A DNA stretch of 64,000 nt from the NCBI GenBank assembly GCA_964537685.1, contig CAZICM010000009.1, forward strand, positions 155,931-219,930, written 5' to 3'. Shown here one piece after another: positions 35,230 through 44,768 of this stretch. The position numbers were made by a program, and so were the translations under genes. Source of the DNA: CAZICM01 sp964537685. GTDB lineage: Bacteria > Myxococcota_A > Polyangia > Polyangiales > Polyangiaceae. Each line of letters opens with the position of its first letter. Positions within the stretch are counted from its first letter, which is position 1. The notes below the pieces were generated by a model. It saw only the letters and a list, made by a program, of their open reading frames with translations, did not search any database and was not told the origin of the DNA.

Positions 35230-35868
35230 ATGAAGCGTGGGTGTGGAGCTCTGTTGGCCGGCATTTGGGCTGTTTTTTTTAGCGCTTCGGTGCGTGCCGA
35301 TAAGCCCGCGCAAGCGAGTGCCAATGCTGTCTCGGCGCGCCCAGAGGAAAAAGACTCCACCGATTCCGATCCATCAAAGTCCGAGCCGCCTCCGCGTACC
35401 TACGTGAGCGTTGGGTTTGGGGGCTCCACAGGAAGTCAAGGTGCGATTATTTGTGCTGAAGTAGCCCCTCTGTCCTTTCTCTCTGTTTCTGGATGTGGGA
35501 ATGGGTCTGGTTTTTTGCATCACGATGATGCACCCGATCTTTCGCATTTTCGCTTGAATGTCACGCCGATATCGTTGAAGGCCCAATTTTTATGGTTGCA
35601 ACCTAGATTTCAATTGGGTTTTGCGGAGATGCAGGTGGGTGCGGACACGCCGGGATTTCAATTTGCGGGGACGAACGAGAGCCGCACATCGACCTCGGGG
35701 CTGGATGCTGGCGCGTCGCTGCGGGCTGTGTGGCCGCTTGGCAAGGGGTTTGAGTTGCTGAGCGAGTTTGGGCTGGGGCTCGGGTATTTTCACCATGCGC
35801 CGCAGTTGATCAAGCCTCAGTCGGCTTGGATTCCGAGCGCTTCGCTGGTGATTGGCGCGGGTTTTTAA
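35230..35868 (+). CDS. Outer-membrane beta-barrel-like protein
   Basis: A 212-residue protein with a signal peptide ending near SVRADKP, a Ser/Glu/Pro linker, then alternating strands (YVSVGFGGSTG, FRLNVTPISLKAQFLWL, LLSEFGLGLGYF) and a C-terminal Phe (VIGAGF), as expected for a small barrel. AAAGGGGCGAGCC precedes the ATG. It diverges from the ferritin-like gene and might be linked to that operon by a shared promoter region, though nothing else connects them. Confidence 0.65.
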   Translation: MKRGCGALLAGIWAVFFSASVRADKPAQASANAVSARPEEKDSTDSDPSKSEPPPRTYVSVGFGGSTGSQGAIICAEVAPLSFLSVSGCGNGSGFLHHDDAPDLSHFRLNVTPISLKAQFLWLQPRFQLGFAEMQVGADTPGFQFAGTNESRTSTSGLDAGASLRAVWPLGKGFELLSEFGLGLGYFHHAPQLIKPQSAWIPSASLVIGAGF

Positions 35869-35882
35869 AACGCTTCCACGAT

Positions 35883-37145
35883 TTAGATGTCGATTTTGGC
35901 CCGCTTGGGGATGACGACAATGCCTTCTTCGCTCACATACCAGCGCTTTTTGTCTTCTTCGACGTTGTAGCCAATTTCGGTGCCCGCCGGGATTTCAACG
36001 TCTTTGTCGATGATGGCGCGGCGGATTTTGGCGTGGCGTCCAATGACCACATTCTCAAACAAAACCGAATCTTCAATATGACTAAAAGAGTTGACGCGGA
36101 CGCGGGACGATAACACCGAGCGGTGGATGCGGCCGCCGGAGATAATGCAGCCCAGTGAAACAAGGCTTTCCGTGGCGATACCGATGCGCGCGTTCCATTC
36201 GTCGCGGAATACAAACTTGGCCGGCGGATCGTGGGAGTGCCCTGTGCGGATCGGCCAGCGCTGGTTGTAGAGATTGAATAGAGGCTGGATCGCAACCAAA
36301 TCCATCTGGGCTGTCCAATAGGCGCCCACCGTGCCGATGTCCCGCCAATAGGCGTTGCTCTCTTCGCCCGGGATTTGATTGGTTTTGTAGTCGTACACAA
36401 ACACTCGGCGGCCCTCGGCCACCATGCTGGGAATAATGTCGCGCCCAAAATCGTGGGCCGATGTTTCGCTGGCCGCGTCGCGCGCGAGCGAGTCCAAAAG
36501 CGCATCGGTGTTGAAGATGTAATTGCCCATCGAGGCGAGTACCAAATCCTCGTGGCCGGGCATGCTGGGCGGATTTTCGACTTTTTCGTGGAAGGCGAGG
36601 ATGCGGCCCGCTTCGTCGCATTCGATGACGCCAAAGGCTTTGGCTTCCGATTTGGGAATCGGGATTGCCGCGACCGTTAGCTCAGCGTTGTTTTCCATGT
36701 GTGCGGCGAGCATCTGGCGCACATCCATTTTGTAAACGTGATCTCCGCCGAAGATGCATACGAGTTCAGGCGATTCGTCGGTGATGACATGCTGGGTTTG
36801 GTAGACCGCATCGGCGGAACCTTTGAACCAATTTTTGCCTGTTCGCTGCTGCGCCGGGATGGTTTCGATAAAGCTGTCCAGCATGGGCGACAGGCGCCAC
36901 GCCCGCGCGATGTGTTCTTCGAGCGAGGCGCTCTTGTATTGGGTGAGCACTTTGATGCGATGGAGCCCGGAATTGACAAAGTTTGAAAGTACAATGTCAA
37001 TAATGCGGTAACGGCCTCCAAACGGAACAGCCGGCTTTGCCCGGTCGGTGGTGAGAGGGCCCAGCCTTCGGCCTTCGCCTCCGGCCAAAATCATGACGAG
37101 AACACGCGCGGTATCGAATGGAGCGCGAAGTATGGTTTCCCGCAT
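35883..37145 (-). CDS. glgC: Glucose-1-phosphate adenylyltransferase
   Basis: A 420-residue enzyme making ADP-glucose from glucose-1-phosphate and ATP, the first step of glycogen synthesis. It has the nucleotide-binding LAGGEGRRLGPLT, AKPAVPFGG, WFKGSADAVYQ, FGGDHVYKMD, SNAYWRDIGTV and a C-terminal left-handed beta-helix with hexapeptide-like turns (GCIISGGRIHRSVLSS). The protein is full length. No strong ribosome binding site precedes 37145. No other glycogen gene is adjacent. Confidence 0.92.
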   Translation of the reverse strand: MRETILRAPFDTARVLVMILAGGEGRRLGPLTTDRAKPAVPFGGRYRIIDIVLSNFVNSGLHRIKVLTQYKSASLEEHIARAWRLSPMLDSFIETIPAQQRTGKNWFKGSADAVYQTQHVITDESPELVCIFGGDHVYKMDVRQMLAAHMENNAELTVAAIPIPKSEAKAFGVIECDEAGRILAFHEKVENPPSMPGHEDLVLASMGNYIFNTDALLDSLARDAASETSAHDFGRDIIPSMVAEGRRVFVYDYKTNQIPGEESNAYWRDIGTVGAYWTAQMDLVAIQPLFNLYNQRWPIRTGHSHDPPAKFVFRDEWNARIGIATESLVSLGCIISGGRIHRSVLSSRVRVNSFSHIEDSVLFENVVIGRHAKIRRAIIDKDVEIPAGTEIGYNVEEDKKRWYVSEEGIVVIPKRAKIDI

Positions 37146-37364
37146 AGGCGTGAGAGACTAGCCCATCCTGTACGCGCTGCGCCATCCCGGGCAAGCGGTG
37201 AAAAATGAATGAGCTCGAGGCGCCTGCGCCGTTTTTCTTTACGGCCTATGCAGGGCCGTGGTAGCCCTTTGCGCCGGATGCCTTCTAAACCATTGCCGGT
37301 TTTCTCGTGCTTGTTGAGTGAGCGCCGGCAAGAGAACTTCCTCTTCACAGGGTGAGGAGACCTG

Positions 37365-38078
37365 ATGAACGTTCGAAGCGCTTTCGCCGTAGCCGCTGCT
37401 TGTGCTCTCGCAACACTTTCAATTGGAACGCTCGGATGCGGTCCAGATGAGCAGCCGTACCAACCGAGGCCCGCCGTGAGCGGTAAGAAGCCGACGTTGC
37501 CGGCTGTGCCTGCTTTGCCGCAGAAGCTGAAGAAGCAGGGGGATGCCTATACGATTTGGGGTGTGACCCACGATTTGCGCAGCCGTGTGCATTACGACAC
37601 CGTGAACGGCAAGCAGATCTCGCTGATTGGCTATGTGGTGAAGACCAATTACGCGGAAGCGCCTAAGTGCGCGATTCACAAGACCGGTAAGGCAGACGCC
37701 GCTGATTGCAAGGCGCCGATTCCTACCTTCTCGATCGCCGATGAAAAGGGTGAGACGAAGGACGTTATCGATGTGATGGGCTGGGCTTCGAACTTCGCTC
37801 AGGTCTTTACGCTGATTGAAGCGATCGATCGCGCGGCCAAGGGCAAGGAAGGCGAAGTCAAGCTCAATGATGAGTTTTGGGGCGCGGAGCTTCCCAATCC
37901 GGTTCCGAATGTCGGCGCGAAGGTGAAGGTGACTGGCACCTATGGCGTGACGTTCACCAAGGCTACAAGCGGTGCCGCCGCAAACCCGAAGTACGGCATC
38001 ATGACGGCCGAGAAGATCGAGTTTTTGGAGCCTCCGACGGCGAAGGCTTATCTGCCGGGGATGAAGCCGAAGCCCTAA
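37365..38078 (+). CDS. Conserved-looking lipoprotein of unknown function
   Basis: A 237-residue protein with a lipobox (GTLGC, Cys25) after the signal peptide and a Pro-rich linker. Its domain contains YTIWGVTHDLRSRV, then ISLIGYVVKTNYAEAPKCAIH and a second Cys pair partner (AADCKAP). The end has a strand-rich KVKVTGTYGVTF segment, like an OB-type fold. No family recognised. GAGGAGACCTG precedes the ATG, so expression is probably good. A clear terminator hairpin follows. Confidence 0.65.
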   Translation: MNVRSAFAVAAACALATLSIGTLGCGPDEQPYQPRPAVSGKKPTLPAVPALPQKLKKQGDAYTIWGVTHDLRSRVHYDTVNGKQISLIGYVVKTNYAEAPKCAIHKTGKADAADCKAPIPTFSIADEKGETKDVIDVMGWASNFAQVFTLIEAIDRAAKGKEGEVKLNDEFWGAELPNPVPNVGAKVKVTGTYGVTFTKATSGAAANPKYGIMTAEKIEFLEPPTAKAYLPGMKPKP

Positions 38079-38112
38079 TTTTTACGGCGTTCAAACGTCT
38101 TTCGGCAGGCAG

Positions 38113-38150
38113 GAGCGCGGGCTGTTTTAACGATACCCGCGCTCTTTGTT
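38113..38150. terminator. Terminator hairpin between convergent genes
   Basis: GAGCGCGGG (38113-38121) pairs perfectly with CCCGCGCTC (38136-38144), leaving a 14-base loop, and is followed by TTTGTTATTT. It sits between the lipoprotein gene and the Cys-rich gene, which converge. The T-tract favours the plus-strand transcript. Confidence 0.75.
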
Positions 38151-38171
38151 ATTTGTGCGGGCGAGGCGATT

Positions 38172-39815
38172 TTAGTCCGCTTCGTAGACGACGCGCTCCC
38201 AGTTAAAGCCGCCGTTGAGATCGTTGGAGCCGCAGCGGTAGCCGCTGTTGATGCTGTCGTTGCCGGTGTGCCAGCACATGCGCAGTTCGGGGAAAAGCTG
38301 AGAGCCGTCGTTGTAGTCGCAGGAGAAGCGATTGACGGATTGTCCGCCGGGCGCGAATCCCCATGACCAACTGTTGGAGTAGTACCAGCCGACGCCGTTG
38401 GATTGTTTGGTGCAGTTTTGCTGCTGGCCGCAATCGAAGAGCACGTCGAGGCGGGGCGCCATCGCGACGAGGGTGTAGGTCGGCGCGCCAACGGGACGGC
38501 AGGCCATCAGCAGTTTGGCCTTGTCGCATTGGGCGAGAATTGAAGGCAGCGTGGGGAAGTTTTGGTCGTAGGTGCCTGTGAAGCACAGCGACCAGCCTGC
38601 GAGTGTGGCGGGATCGACGTTTTGCTGGACGCCCGATGCCCAGTAGAGGCAATCGGAGTCGTTGGCCAAGTTGCAGCCCGCGGGGCAGCAGGCGTCGCCC
38701 GAGCCGCATTGAAGGATTTGAGACGAGGGGTTGGTGCAGGTGCCGCCCGCGCAGGATGTGCCGGCGGTACAGCCGTTTGCGTCATCGCAGGCGACGCCTT
38801 CATTGGCGGGCTGTCCGCCTACGCATTGGCCGTTGGAACAGGCTTCGCCGCCGGTGCAGAAGTTTTCGTCGTCGCAGGCCATGCCGTTGTTGCCAGGCAT
38901 GCTTGTGCAGGTCCACGAGAATTCGTCGCACACGCCCACCATGCAAGGGTTGTTGGGCGGCGCGCATGGATTGGGCGCTCCCGCGCACACGCCTTGGGTG
39001 CAGACGTCGTTGATGGTGCAGAAGAAGCCGTCGTCGCATCCCTGGCCATCGTTGACGGGATTGGACACGCAAGTGCCTGCGGTGCACTGGCCTTGCGAGC
39101 ACGGATCGAATTTCCCGTCGTCGCAGAAAGCGCCTTCATTCTGCGGGATGCCAATGCAATTGCCGGCTTGGCACTGGCCTTGAGAACAGCCTGTGAAGTC
39201 GCCGTTGTCGCACCACGAGCCGTCGTTGACGGGCTGCGATTTGCAGCCTACGGCCGGATCGCAAACGCCGACGGAGCAGTTTGAATTGAAGAGGGCGCAG
39301 GATTTGGGCGGGCCTTTAGAGCAGGTTCCGCCGCTGCAGATGCCGCTCGCAGTGCACAGGTCGCCGTCGTCGCATTGTCCGCCGTCGTTGCCCGCGATGT
39401 TTTTGCAGGTGTCGAGATCTTCATCGCAGACGCCGAGATGGCAACTGTCGAGCGAAGAACAAAAGACCTGTGTACCGCCGACACAAGCGCCGTCCACGCA
39501 CAGATCGTTTTCGGTGCAGAACAGTCCGTCATCGCATGAGCCATACTGGTTTGCGGCTTGTTTTTCGCACAGTCCATTCACGCACGAGCCGACATTGCAC
39601 ACATCGTTGAAGGGCGCGCAATCGCTGGCCGATGAGCATGGAATCATCGCATCTGGAGGGAGTGCGGCATCTGTTCCGGCATCGCCTGGGCCGGCATCGG
39701 GGGTTGGAGATGAGCCGCCGTCACCGTCATTGTTGTTTCGGTCGATCGAGACGCCGGTAGCGCAGGCCGCGGCTAAGGGAAGAGCGGAAAGAATCGCAAA
39801 GCGAAGCCATTTCAT
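38172..39815 (-). CDS. Cys-rich repeat lipoprotein with conserved C-terminal domain
   Basis: A 547-residue protein starting at 39815 after AGGAGC. It has a lipobox (LAAAC, Cys18) and an Asp/Pro/Gly linker. More than ten Cys-rich repeats of ~30-45 residues follow (pattern CDDG..C...D.C..G.C.G), of the type found in myxobacterial and some eukaryotic extracellular proteins. The last ~150 residues form a separate domain (WSLCFTGTYDQNF, NGVGWYYS, SGYRCGSNDLN). The protein is probably on the cell surface and disulfide-stiffened. No enzymatic motif seen. Confidence 0.75.
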   Translation of the reverse strand: MKWLRFAILSALPLAAACATGVSIDRNNNDGDGGSSPTPDAGPGDAGTDAALPPDAMIPCSSASDCAPFNDVCNVGSCVNGLCEKQAANQYGSCDDGLFCTENDLCVDGACVGGTQVFCSSLDSCHLGVCDEDLDTCKNIAGNDGGQCDDGDLCTASGICSGGTCSKGPPKSCALFNSNCSVGVCDPAVGCKSQPVNDGSWCDNGDFTGCSQGQCQAGNCIGIPQNEGAFCDDGKFDPCSQGQCTAGTCVSNPVNDGQGCDDGFFCTINDVCTQGVCAGAPNPCAPPNNPCMVGVCDEFSWTCTSMPGNNGMACDDENFCTGGEACSNGQCVGGQPANEGVACDDANGCTAGTSCAGGTCTNPSSQILQCGSGDACCPAGCNLANDSDCLYWASGVQQNVDPATLAGWSLCFTGTYDQNFPTLPSILAQCDKAKLLMACRPVGAPTYTLVAMAPRLDVLFDCGQQQNCTKQSNGVGWYYSNSWSWGFAPGGQSVNRFSCDYNDGSQLFPELRMCWHTGNDSINSGYRCGSNDLNGGFNWERVVYEAD

Positions 39816-39885
39816 AAGCGGGGGGCTCCTATAAGAAAGGGGCAAAGATGTCAGCGCCGCGCGCCGGATTGCAGGTTATGGGCGA

Positions 39886-42800
39886 TCAGGTAATCAGGCG
39901 CCACATTCTCTCAAAAGCCGCTGATGATTCCGGTATTTTTTCAACGGCGTCGCGGAACGACGCTTCAAATCCCAGTTCGTCGCGGAGATTTTTATTGAGC
40001 GAACGGCTGACGAAGGTGGCGAAGGTGGTGAGGAAGGTATCGACTGCGCGTGGAAAAGCGGCGTATTCGATGCAGCGCAGAAGGACGGCTGAACCGATAT
40101 CGGCGACCTGGGTGTTGTGGCCTACGCCGTCGTGGATGTAGTGCAAGCCGGTGCGTTGCCTGCTGAAGTTTTCTGGATGGACTTCGAGCAAGACTTTTTG
40201 GCGCGCGGCCAAGATGAGCGATTCGGTTGCGACTTCGGCGAAAGCAACGAGCGCAAGAGAGATAGCCTGCTCGTTATTTTCGGTGACGGCCTGTTCGAGG
40301 TCGGTTTGGAGCGAGGTGAAGATGGGCATGGACAGCCAGAGCCATGCGCCGCCCCGTTCATCGGGCTGAATGGAGAGCACAGCCGTTTCTGGGACGAGAC
40401 GGCCCATTTGCATCATTTTGCGGGCGACCCGGAGCAACCCAGCGCGGCCGTCATCGACTTCGGCGAAGTGGCGGCGCACGCAGGTCTTTAGGCGCCAAGG
40501 GCCTAAGTCGTAGATGATTTCATCGGGTTGGCCCGTCTTGAGCTGAATCCTGCGGACGACGAGGTCATCGCGGCGGAGAGCTGAGCTGGCGGCGACAATT
40601 TTTCGCAAAGTGTCGCGGCCGGTAGCGGCGGGCCAAATAAAGCCGATGCCGACATCGGGTCTTGGCAGAGGGGGTTCAAACGATCGCGATGAGAGGGCGG
40701 AAGGCTGTTCTTTGATGTCGGCAGCGGCGTCGCGAGCCTTGCGTTCGGCTTCAGCCTTTTCGGCGGCGTCGCGAGCGAGCTTTTCGGCCTCAGCCTTTTC
40801 GGCGGCGTCACGCGCAAGCTTTTCGGCCTCAGCCTTTTCGGCAGCTTCACGGGCAAGCCTTTCAGCTTCAGCCTTTTCGGCAGCGTCGCGAGCAAGCTTT
40901 TCAGCTTCAGCCTTTTCGGCGGCGTCACGCGCAAGCTTTTCGGCCTCAGCCTTTTCGGCAGNNNNNNNNNNNNNNNNNNNNNNNNNNNNNNNNNNNNNNN
41001 NNNNNNNNNNNNNNNNNNNNNNNNNNNNNNNNNNNNNNNNNNNNNNNNNNNNNNNNNNNNNCTTCCCGGGCAAGCCTTTCAGCTTCAGCCTTTTCGGCAG
41101 CGTCGCGAGCAAGCTTTTCGGCCTCAGCCTTTTCGGCAGCGTCGCGAGCGAGCTTTTCGGCCTCAGCCTTTTCGGTGGCTTCGCGAGCAAGCTGTTCAGC
41201 CTCAGCCTTTTCGGCGGCGTCGCGAGCAAGCTTTTCAGCCTCAGCCTTTTCGGCAGCGTCGCGAGCGAGCTTTTCGGCTTCAGCCTTTTCGGCAGCCTCA
41301 CGCGCAAGCCTTTCGGCTTCAGCCTTTTCGGCGGCGTCGCGAGCAAGCTTTTCAGCCTCAGCCTTTTCGGCAGNNNNNNNNNNNNNNNNNNNNNNNNNNN
41401 NNNNNNNNNNNNNNNNNNNNNNNNNNNNNNNNNNNNNNNNNNNNNNNNNNNNNNNNNNNNNNNNNNNNNNNNNCCTCACGCGCAAGCCTTTCAGCTTCAG
41501 CCTTTTCGGCGGCCTCACGGGCAAGCCTTTCAGCTTCAGCCTTCTTTGCCGCTTCCCGGACTTTAAGCTCCGCCTCGGCTTTTTCAGCCGCCTCGCGGGC
41601 AATCCGTTCCGCTTCAACCTTCTCCGCCGCTTCCCGGACCTTGCGCTCGGCCTCGGCTTTTTCAGCCATTTCCCGCGCAAATCGCGCCTTGCGCTCGGCC
41701 TCGGCCCGCTCCGCCGCTTCAAATCGCGCTGCCTCGCCCGCCGTGTCTGTGCGCTCGCCCGCAGGCTTCTCCGCAGGCCGTGGAAACTTGAGCCCCTCCC
41801 CTGAAGAAGCAGGCGCCGCTGGAGTTTCATAGCGGCTCTTCAAAAATTCTCGCGTCTTGTCGCGTTCCGCTTCAGCCCGCGCTTCTGCTCTCGCCGCCGC
41901 CTCCCGCGCAATGCGACGCGCTTCTGCCCGCTCGCGCTCCGCCGCCTCGGCCACATGAAAGCGCGGCTGACCAGCACCACCCGCCGCCTCGGCCCGCTCA
42001 GACTTCACACGGGCTTGGCGCTCCGCAGCCGCACGAGCGATCTCCCGCGCCAATAACGCTTCGTGTGTCTCTTCCTTGACGTTGAGCGTGGCCTCTTCGC
42101 CTTCGCCCTCTGGTTTCAGCCGGGCAAGCCGTTCAGATTCCTGACGCTCTCGGGCAAGCCGCTCAGCCTCTTCCTTGGCCTTTCGCTCGGCTTCTTCTTT
42201 TTCACGGGCAAGCTTTTCGGCTTCCTGCCGTTCGCGCAACAACCGCTCGGCTTCTTCGAGTGCGCGGCGCTCGGCCTCTTCCTTCGCAAGCCGCTCGGCC
42301 TCTTCCCGTTCGCGGGCGATCTTTTCGGCTTCCTGCCGCTCCCGCAACAACCGCTCGGCTTCTCTCCGCCCGCGCAACAACCGTTCGGCTTCTTCGAGTG
42401 CGCGGCGTTCGGCTTCTTCCTTTTCGCGGGCAAGCTGTTCCGCCTGCTCTTTCTCGCGGGCAAGCTGTTCCGCTTCTCTAAGCGCACGGTGCTCGGCCTC
42501 TTCCTTCGCGAGCCGCTCGGCCTCTTCCTTCTCGCGCTTCTCGCGGGCGCGCCTTTCCGCTTCCTTGCTCGCGAGGATCTCCGCCTCGGAGCGCATCGTC
42601 GCCGCCGGAATCTCGGAAATCTCCGCCCTCGAAGGAGCCTTTTCGCGGACGTCTTCTTCAAGCTTTGCTTCTTCGCTGCGCATCCACCGGAACAGCGCTT
42701 CAGCCGTTTCTTCCAGCCCCGCAAGCGTGTCCACGCCCTGTTCCAGCACGACGCGCTCGGCCTCCGTCGCCGCCGCGCGAATGGCTGCGATGACGGTCTC

Positions 42801-43328
42801 CCGAACCCCCGTCCCCTTCATCGCCGATGCGCCGAGCAGCATGCCCTTTTCTTCAAACGCAAGAGCCTTCCCAACCTCCGCGGGAGAAAGCGCTCCGGCA
42901 ATGTCTTGCTTATTCGCCTGGAGAATCAGCGGCACTTTGGCGTGTTTGAGCGAATGCAAATAATCGCGCACCAGATTGAACATCGGGCGCGCCATCTCGA
43001 TGCCGGGCTGCGTGCTTTCAGCGACGAAGACCACAACATCCGCCGTCTTGAGCAACTGCCAGCGCCTTCGCGAAAGCGCGCTTTGCCCAGGAACAGTCAC
43101 AAGCTGGCAGCGGATGCGGTGGCCTGCGATCAGACCCGCTTCAAGCTGCATCCAATCGAAGTAGAGCGTGCGGCCGTCGCTCTCCTCCGGCGTGAACACA
43201 TCACTTCTGCGGAGGCGAGAAAAAAAATCGCACAGATGAGTGACGTTGGTCGTCTTTCCGGCGCGTTCAGCGCCATCGTAGACAACACGCAAAATAATCT
43301 TCTGCTGCTCGCGGTCGAAGAGGGCCAT
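39886..43328 (-). CDS. MglA-like small GTPase fused to a long repeat helix and a C-terminal domain
   Basis: One gene interrupted by two assembly gaps. Residues 1-~190 form a small GTPase with a P-loop (GAERAGKTT), VTVPGQ as switch II and NKQD, closest in pattern to MglA-type polarity GTPases. Next come ~300 residues of Glu/Arg/Ala helix, then an array of 13-residue units (A-E-K-A-E-A-E-K/R-L-A-R-D/E-A), at least 19 visible. The last ~260 residues are a distinct globular domain (VEVHPENFS-like LLEVHPENF, HYIHDGVGHNTQVADIG). The frame across each 100-N gap is not kept, so gap sizes are nominal. Its ATG overlaps the upstream stop as TAATG. Confidence 0.75.
40962..41061. other. Assembly gap (100 N)
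   Basis: A run of exactly 100 N inside the 39-bp repeat array; the true length is unknown and the reading frame does not continue across it as written. Confidence 0.98.
41374..41473. other. Assembly gap (100 N)
   Basis: Second run of exactly 100 N in the same repeat array, again breaking the reading frame of the GTPase-fusion gene. Confidence 0.98.
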
Positions 43329-44245
43329 TAAGAGCTCCCGCTCCTATCATCAGGAGAGGTGCGCGTGCGTTTGCCAACAATGAAGGCAAAGCTCGAGGAA
43401 CTTGGGCAGATTACAACATACAAAAGATCATGGGTGCGCCACGTAATGAGCGAGTCTCCGTCGGCGCCCCGCAGGGTGAAAAGCCGCGGCTCTGAGCCGG
43501 GCTCAAACGGCGATCTCAAAAACGCGTTCCTGCCCCACGCACCAAGCTGCTGCATCTCGGTGATCGTAAGCCCAGCACCGCGTTTATCGCTCACTAGAAA
43601 AAAATTTTTTGAGCCGGACTCGGTTTCCCCGCGTTCCCCGTGGCTGGTGTCATCAAAAAAGGCCAAACCGCAGCCTTCCGCCTTTAGGTAGCGCTCCAGT
43701 TCTTTGCGCGCCTCGGCCGCTTTGTCCGGTGTGATGCATGCTCCGATACCCGACATAATTTCGGTGGGGCTAAACGTAAAACGCGCGTCATAGCGCTGTT
43801 TTCTGTGAGCGTGCCATGTCAGCGCCGCCCGCTCATCGTGCATCAGCACCAAAAGCGCCTCGGATGTGTGTTTGTGAAGGGCTTCGCGAAACAGCTCCGC
43901 GGACATCAGCCCGCTTTCGACCAAGGCTTCGCCCAAGGGTGTCGAGGTTCGCAGACAGCGGCGCACCGTCTCCTCGAGAGCATGCGGATCGGCTCCAGGC
44001 GAAAGCTTTGAACGAAGCAAATCCGATAAGCGGCTTCCCAGTTTTGCGGCGCCCGCCCAGCACACCCGCCCGTTCTCCACCAGCACCGTCCCAAAAGGTT
44101 TTTGAGCCGGACCAAATAAAAATGCGCCCGTGGCAGGAGCCGGCATGCGCTCGACGCTCTCCATCAGAGGCAACACGAGTCCCGGATCCGCTTCTGAAAA
44201 ATCGAGCGGTGATGCCATACCGGAGATTTCATGCGCCGTGGTCAT
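43328..44245 (-). CDS. DUF4388/PATAN-like protein of the GTPase operon
   Basis: A 305-residue soluble protein. The N-terminal ~170 residues resemble DUF4388-type (PATAN-like) domains: GAFLFGPAQKPFGTVLVENGRVCWAG, then LGEALVESGLMSAELFREAL. The rest is a smaller alpha/beta domain (FFLVSDKRGAGLTITEMQQLG, LYVVICPSSSSFAFIVG) that may be Roadblock-like. It lies between the Roadblock gene and the GTPase-fusion gene and is coupled to the latter (TAATG), so it may regulate that GTPase. Confidence 0.6.
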   Translation of the reverse strand: MTTAHEISGMASPLDFSEADPGLVLPLMESVERMPAPATGAFLFGPAQKPFGTVLVENGRVCWAGAAKLGSRLSDLLRSKLSPGADPHALEETVRRCLRTSTPLGEALVESGLMSAELFREALHKHTSEALLVLMHDERAALTWHAHRKQRYDARFTFSPTEIMSGIGACITPDKAAEARKELERYLKAEGCGLAFFDDTSHGERGETESGSKNFFLVSDKRGAGLTITEMQQLGAWGRNAFLRSPFEPGSEPRLFTLRGADGDSLITWRTHDLLYVVICPSSSSFAFIVGKRTRTSPDDRSGSS

Positions 44246-44288
44246 GATGAGCGAACCGCCGTTCCCCGCCCACAGTGCCGCACCTGCG

Positions 44289-44693
44289 TTAAACCTCTGC
44301 CTCTACACTCGCAAGCGCCGCCCGGGATTTCGCAAGCACCATGCCTAAGTTGGCCGTGATGCGGGTGATGGTGACGAGCACCATGTCCTCATTGCTTTTG
44401 CAGCGCTGAAAGACGTGAAGCATGTGATCCGAGAGAATCACAATCTCTTTGAAATAGTGCTTGCCATCTTCCTTCACGCCGCGCTGCTTGCGGAACATGG
44501 ACTCGATAACCGTCACGTTCGAGCCCTGAAACATGTCGCCCGTTGCTGCAGCAACGAGGTCAAATATTTCCTGCGGATAGTTGGTCGACGAGCGAACCCC
44601 GAGCAGCATGCCCGTCTTCATGTCCACAAGACCGACCGAAATACATTCGGGAACGGTCATTTGTGCGTTGGTCAATGCGGTCTCAAGACTCAT
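44289..44693 (-). CDS. Roadblock/LC7 domain protein
   Basis: A 134-residue single-domain Roadblock/LC7 protein (CISVGLVDMKTGMLLGVRS, DLVAAATGDMFQGSNV, HYFKEIVILSDHMLHVFQR, LGMVLAKSRAAL). In Myxococcota such proteins, for example MglB, act as GTPase-activating or scaffold partners of small GTPases. Here the natural partner is the MglA-like fusion two genes downstream. AAAGG lies about nine bases before the ATG. The same domain recurs at the C-terminus of the response regulator upstream. Confidence 0.85.
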   Translation of the reverse strand: MSLETALTNAQMTVPECISVGLVDMKTGMLLGVRSSTNYPQEIFDLVAAATGDMFQGSNVTVIESMFRKQRGVKEDGKHYFKEIVILSDHMLHVFQRCKSNEDMVLVTITRITANLGMVLAKSRAALASVEAEV

Positions 44694-44768
44694 TGGCGAA
44701 TGCCTTTCTCAGTCAGGAAAAGAGCACATGTCGTATGCCGCCCGCTTGAGCACGCGGCCGTACCCCGC

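Larger units (their letters stand above)
40735..41560. repeat. 39-bp tandem repeat array encoding 13-residue units
   Basis: Units of 39 bp, starting GCCTTTTCGGC on the plus strand, follow one another with small variations (GCGTCGCGAGCGAGC or GCCTCACGCGCAAGC). Six or so are readable right of the C-terminal domain, eight in the middle block and about five left of the second gap; boundaries are approximate. The repeats explain why the assembly broke here. Confidence 0.85.

Noticed and set aside
38562..39284. 240-residue plus-strand frame opposite the Cys-rich lipoprotein
   Set aside because: It mirrors the Cys-rich repeats as Ala/Val-rich sequence without a start signal; the minus frame has a lipobox and regular Cys spacing.
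40735..41560. Tandem 39-bp units considered as a CRISPR array
   Set aside because: The units are contiguous without unique spacers and encode a regular protein repeat in frame.
40610..43331. Long open frames on the plus strand opposite the GTPase-fusion gene
   Set aside because: They are shadows of the 39-bp repeats and Glu/Arg-rich codons; translations are Ser/Ala/Phe low complexity, while the minus frame has a GTPase domain and a coupled start.
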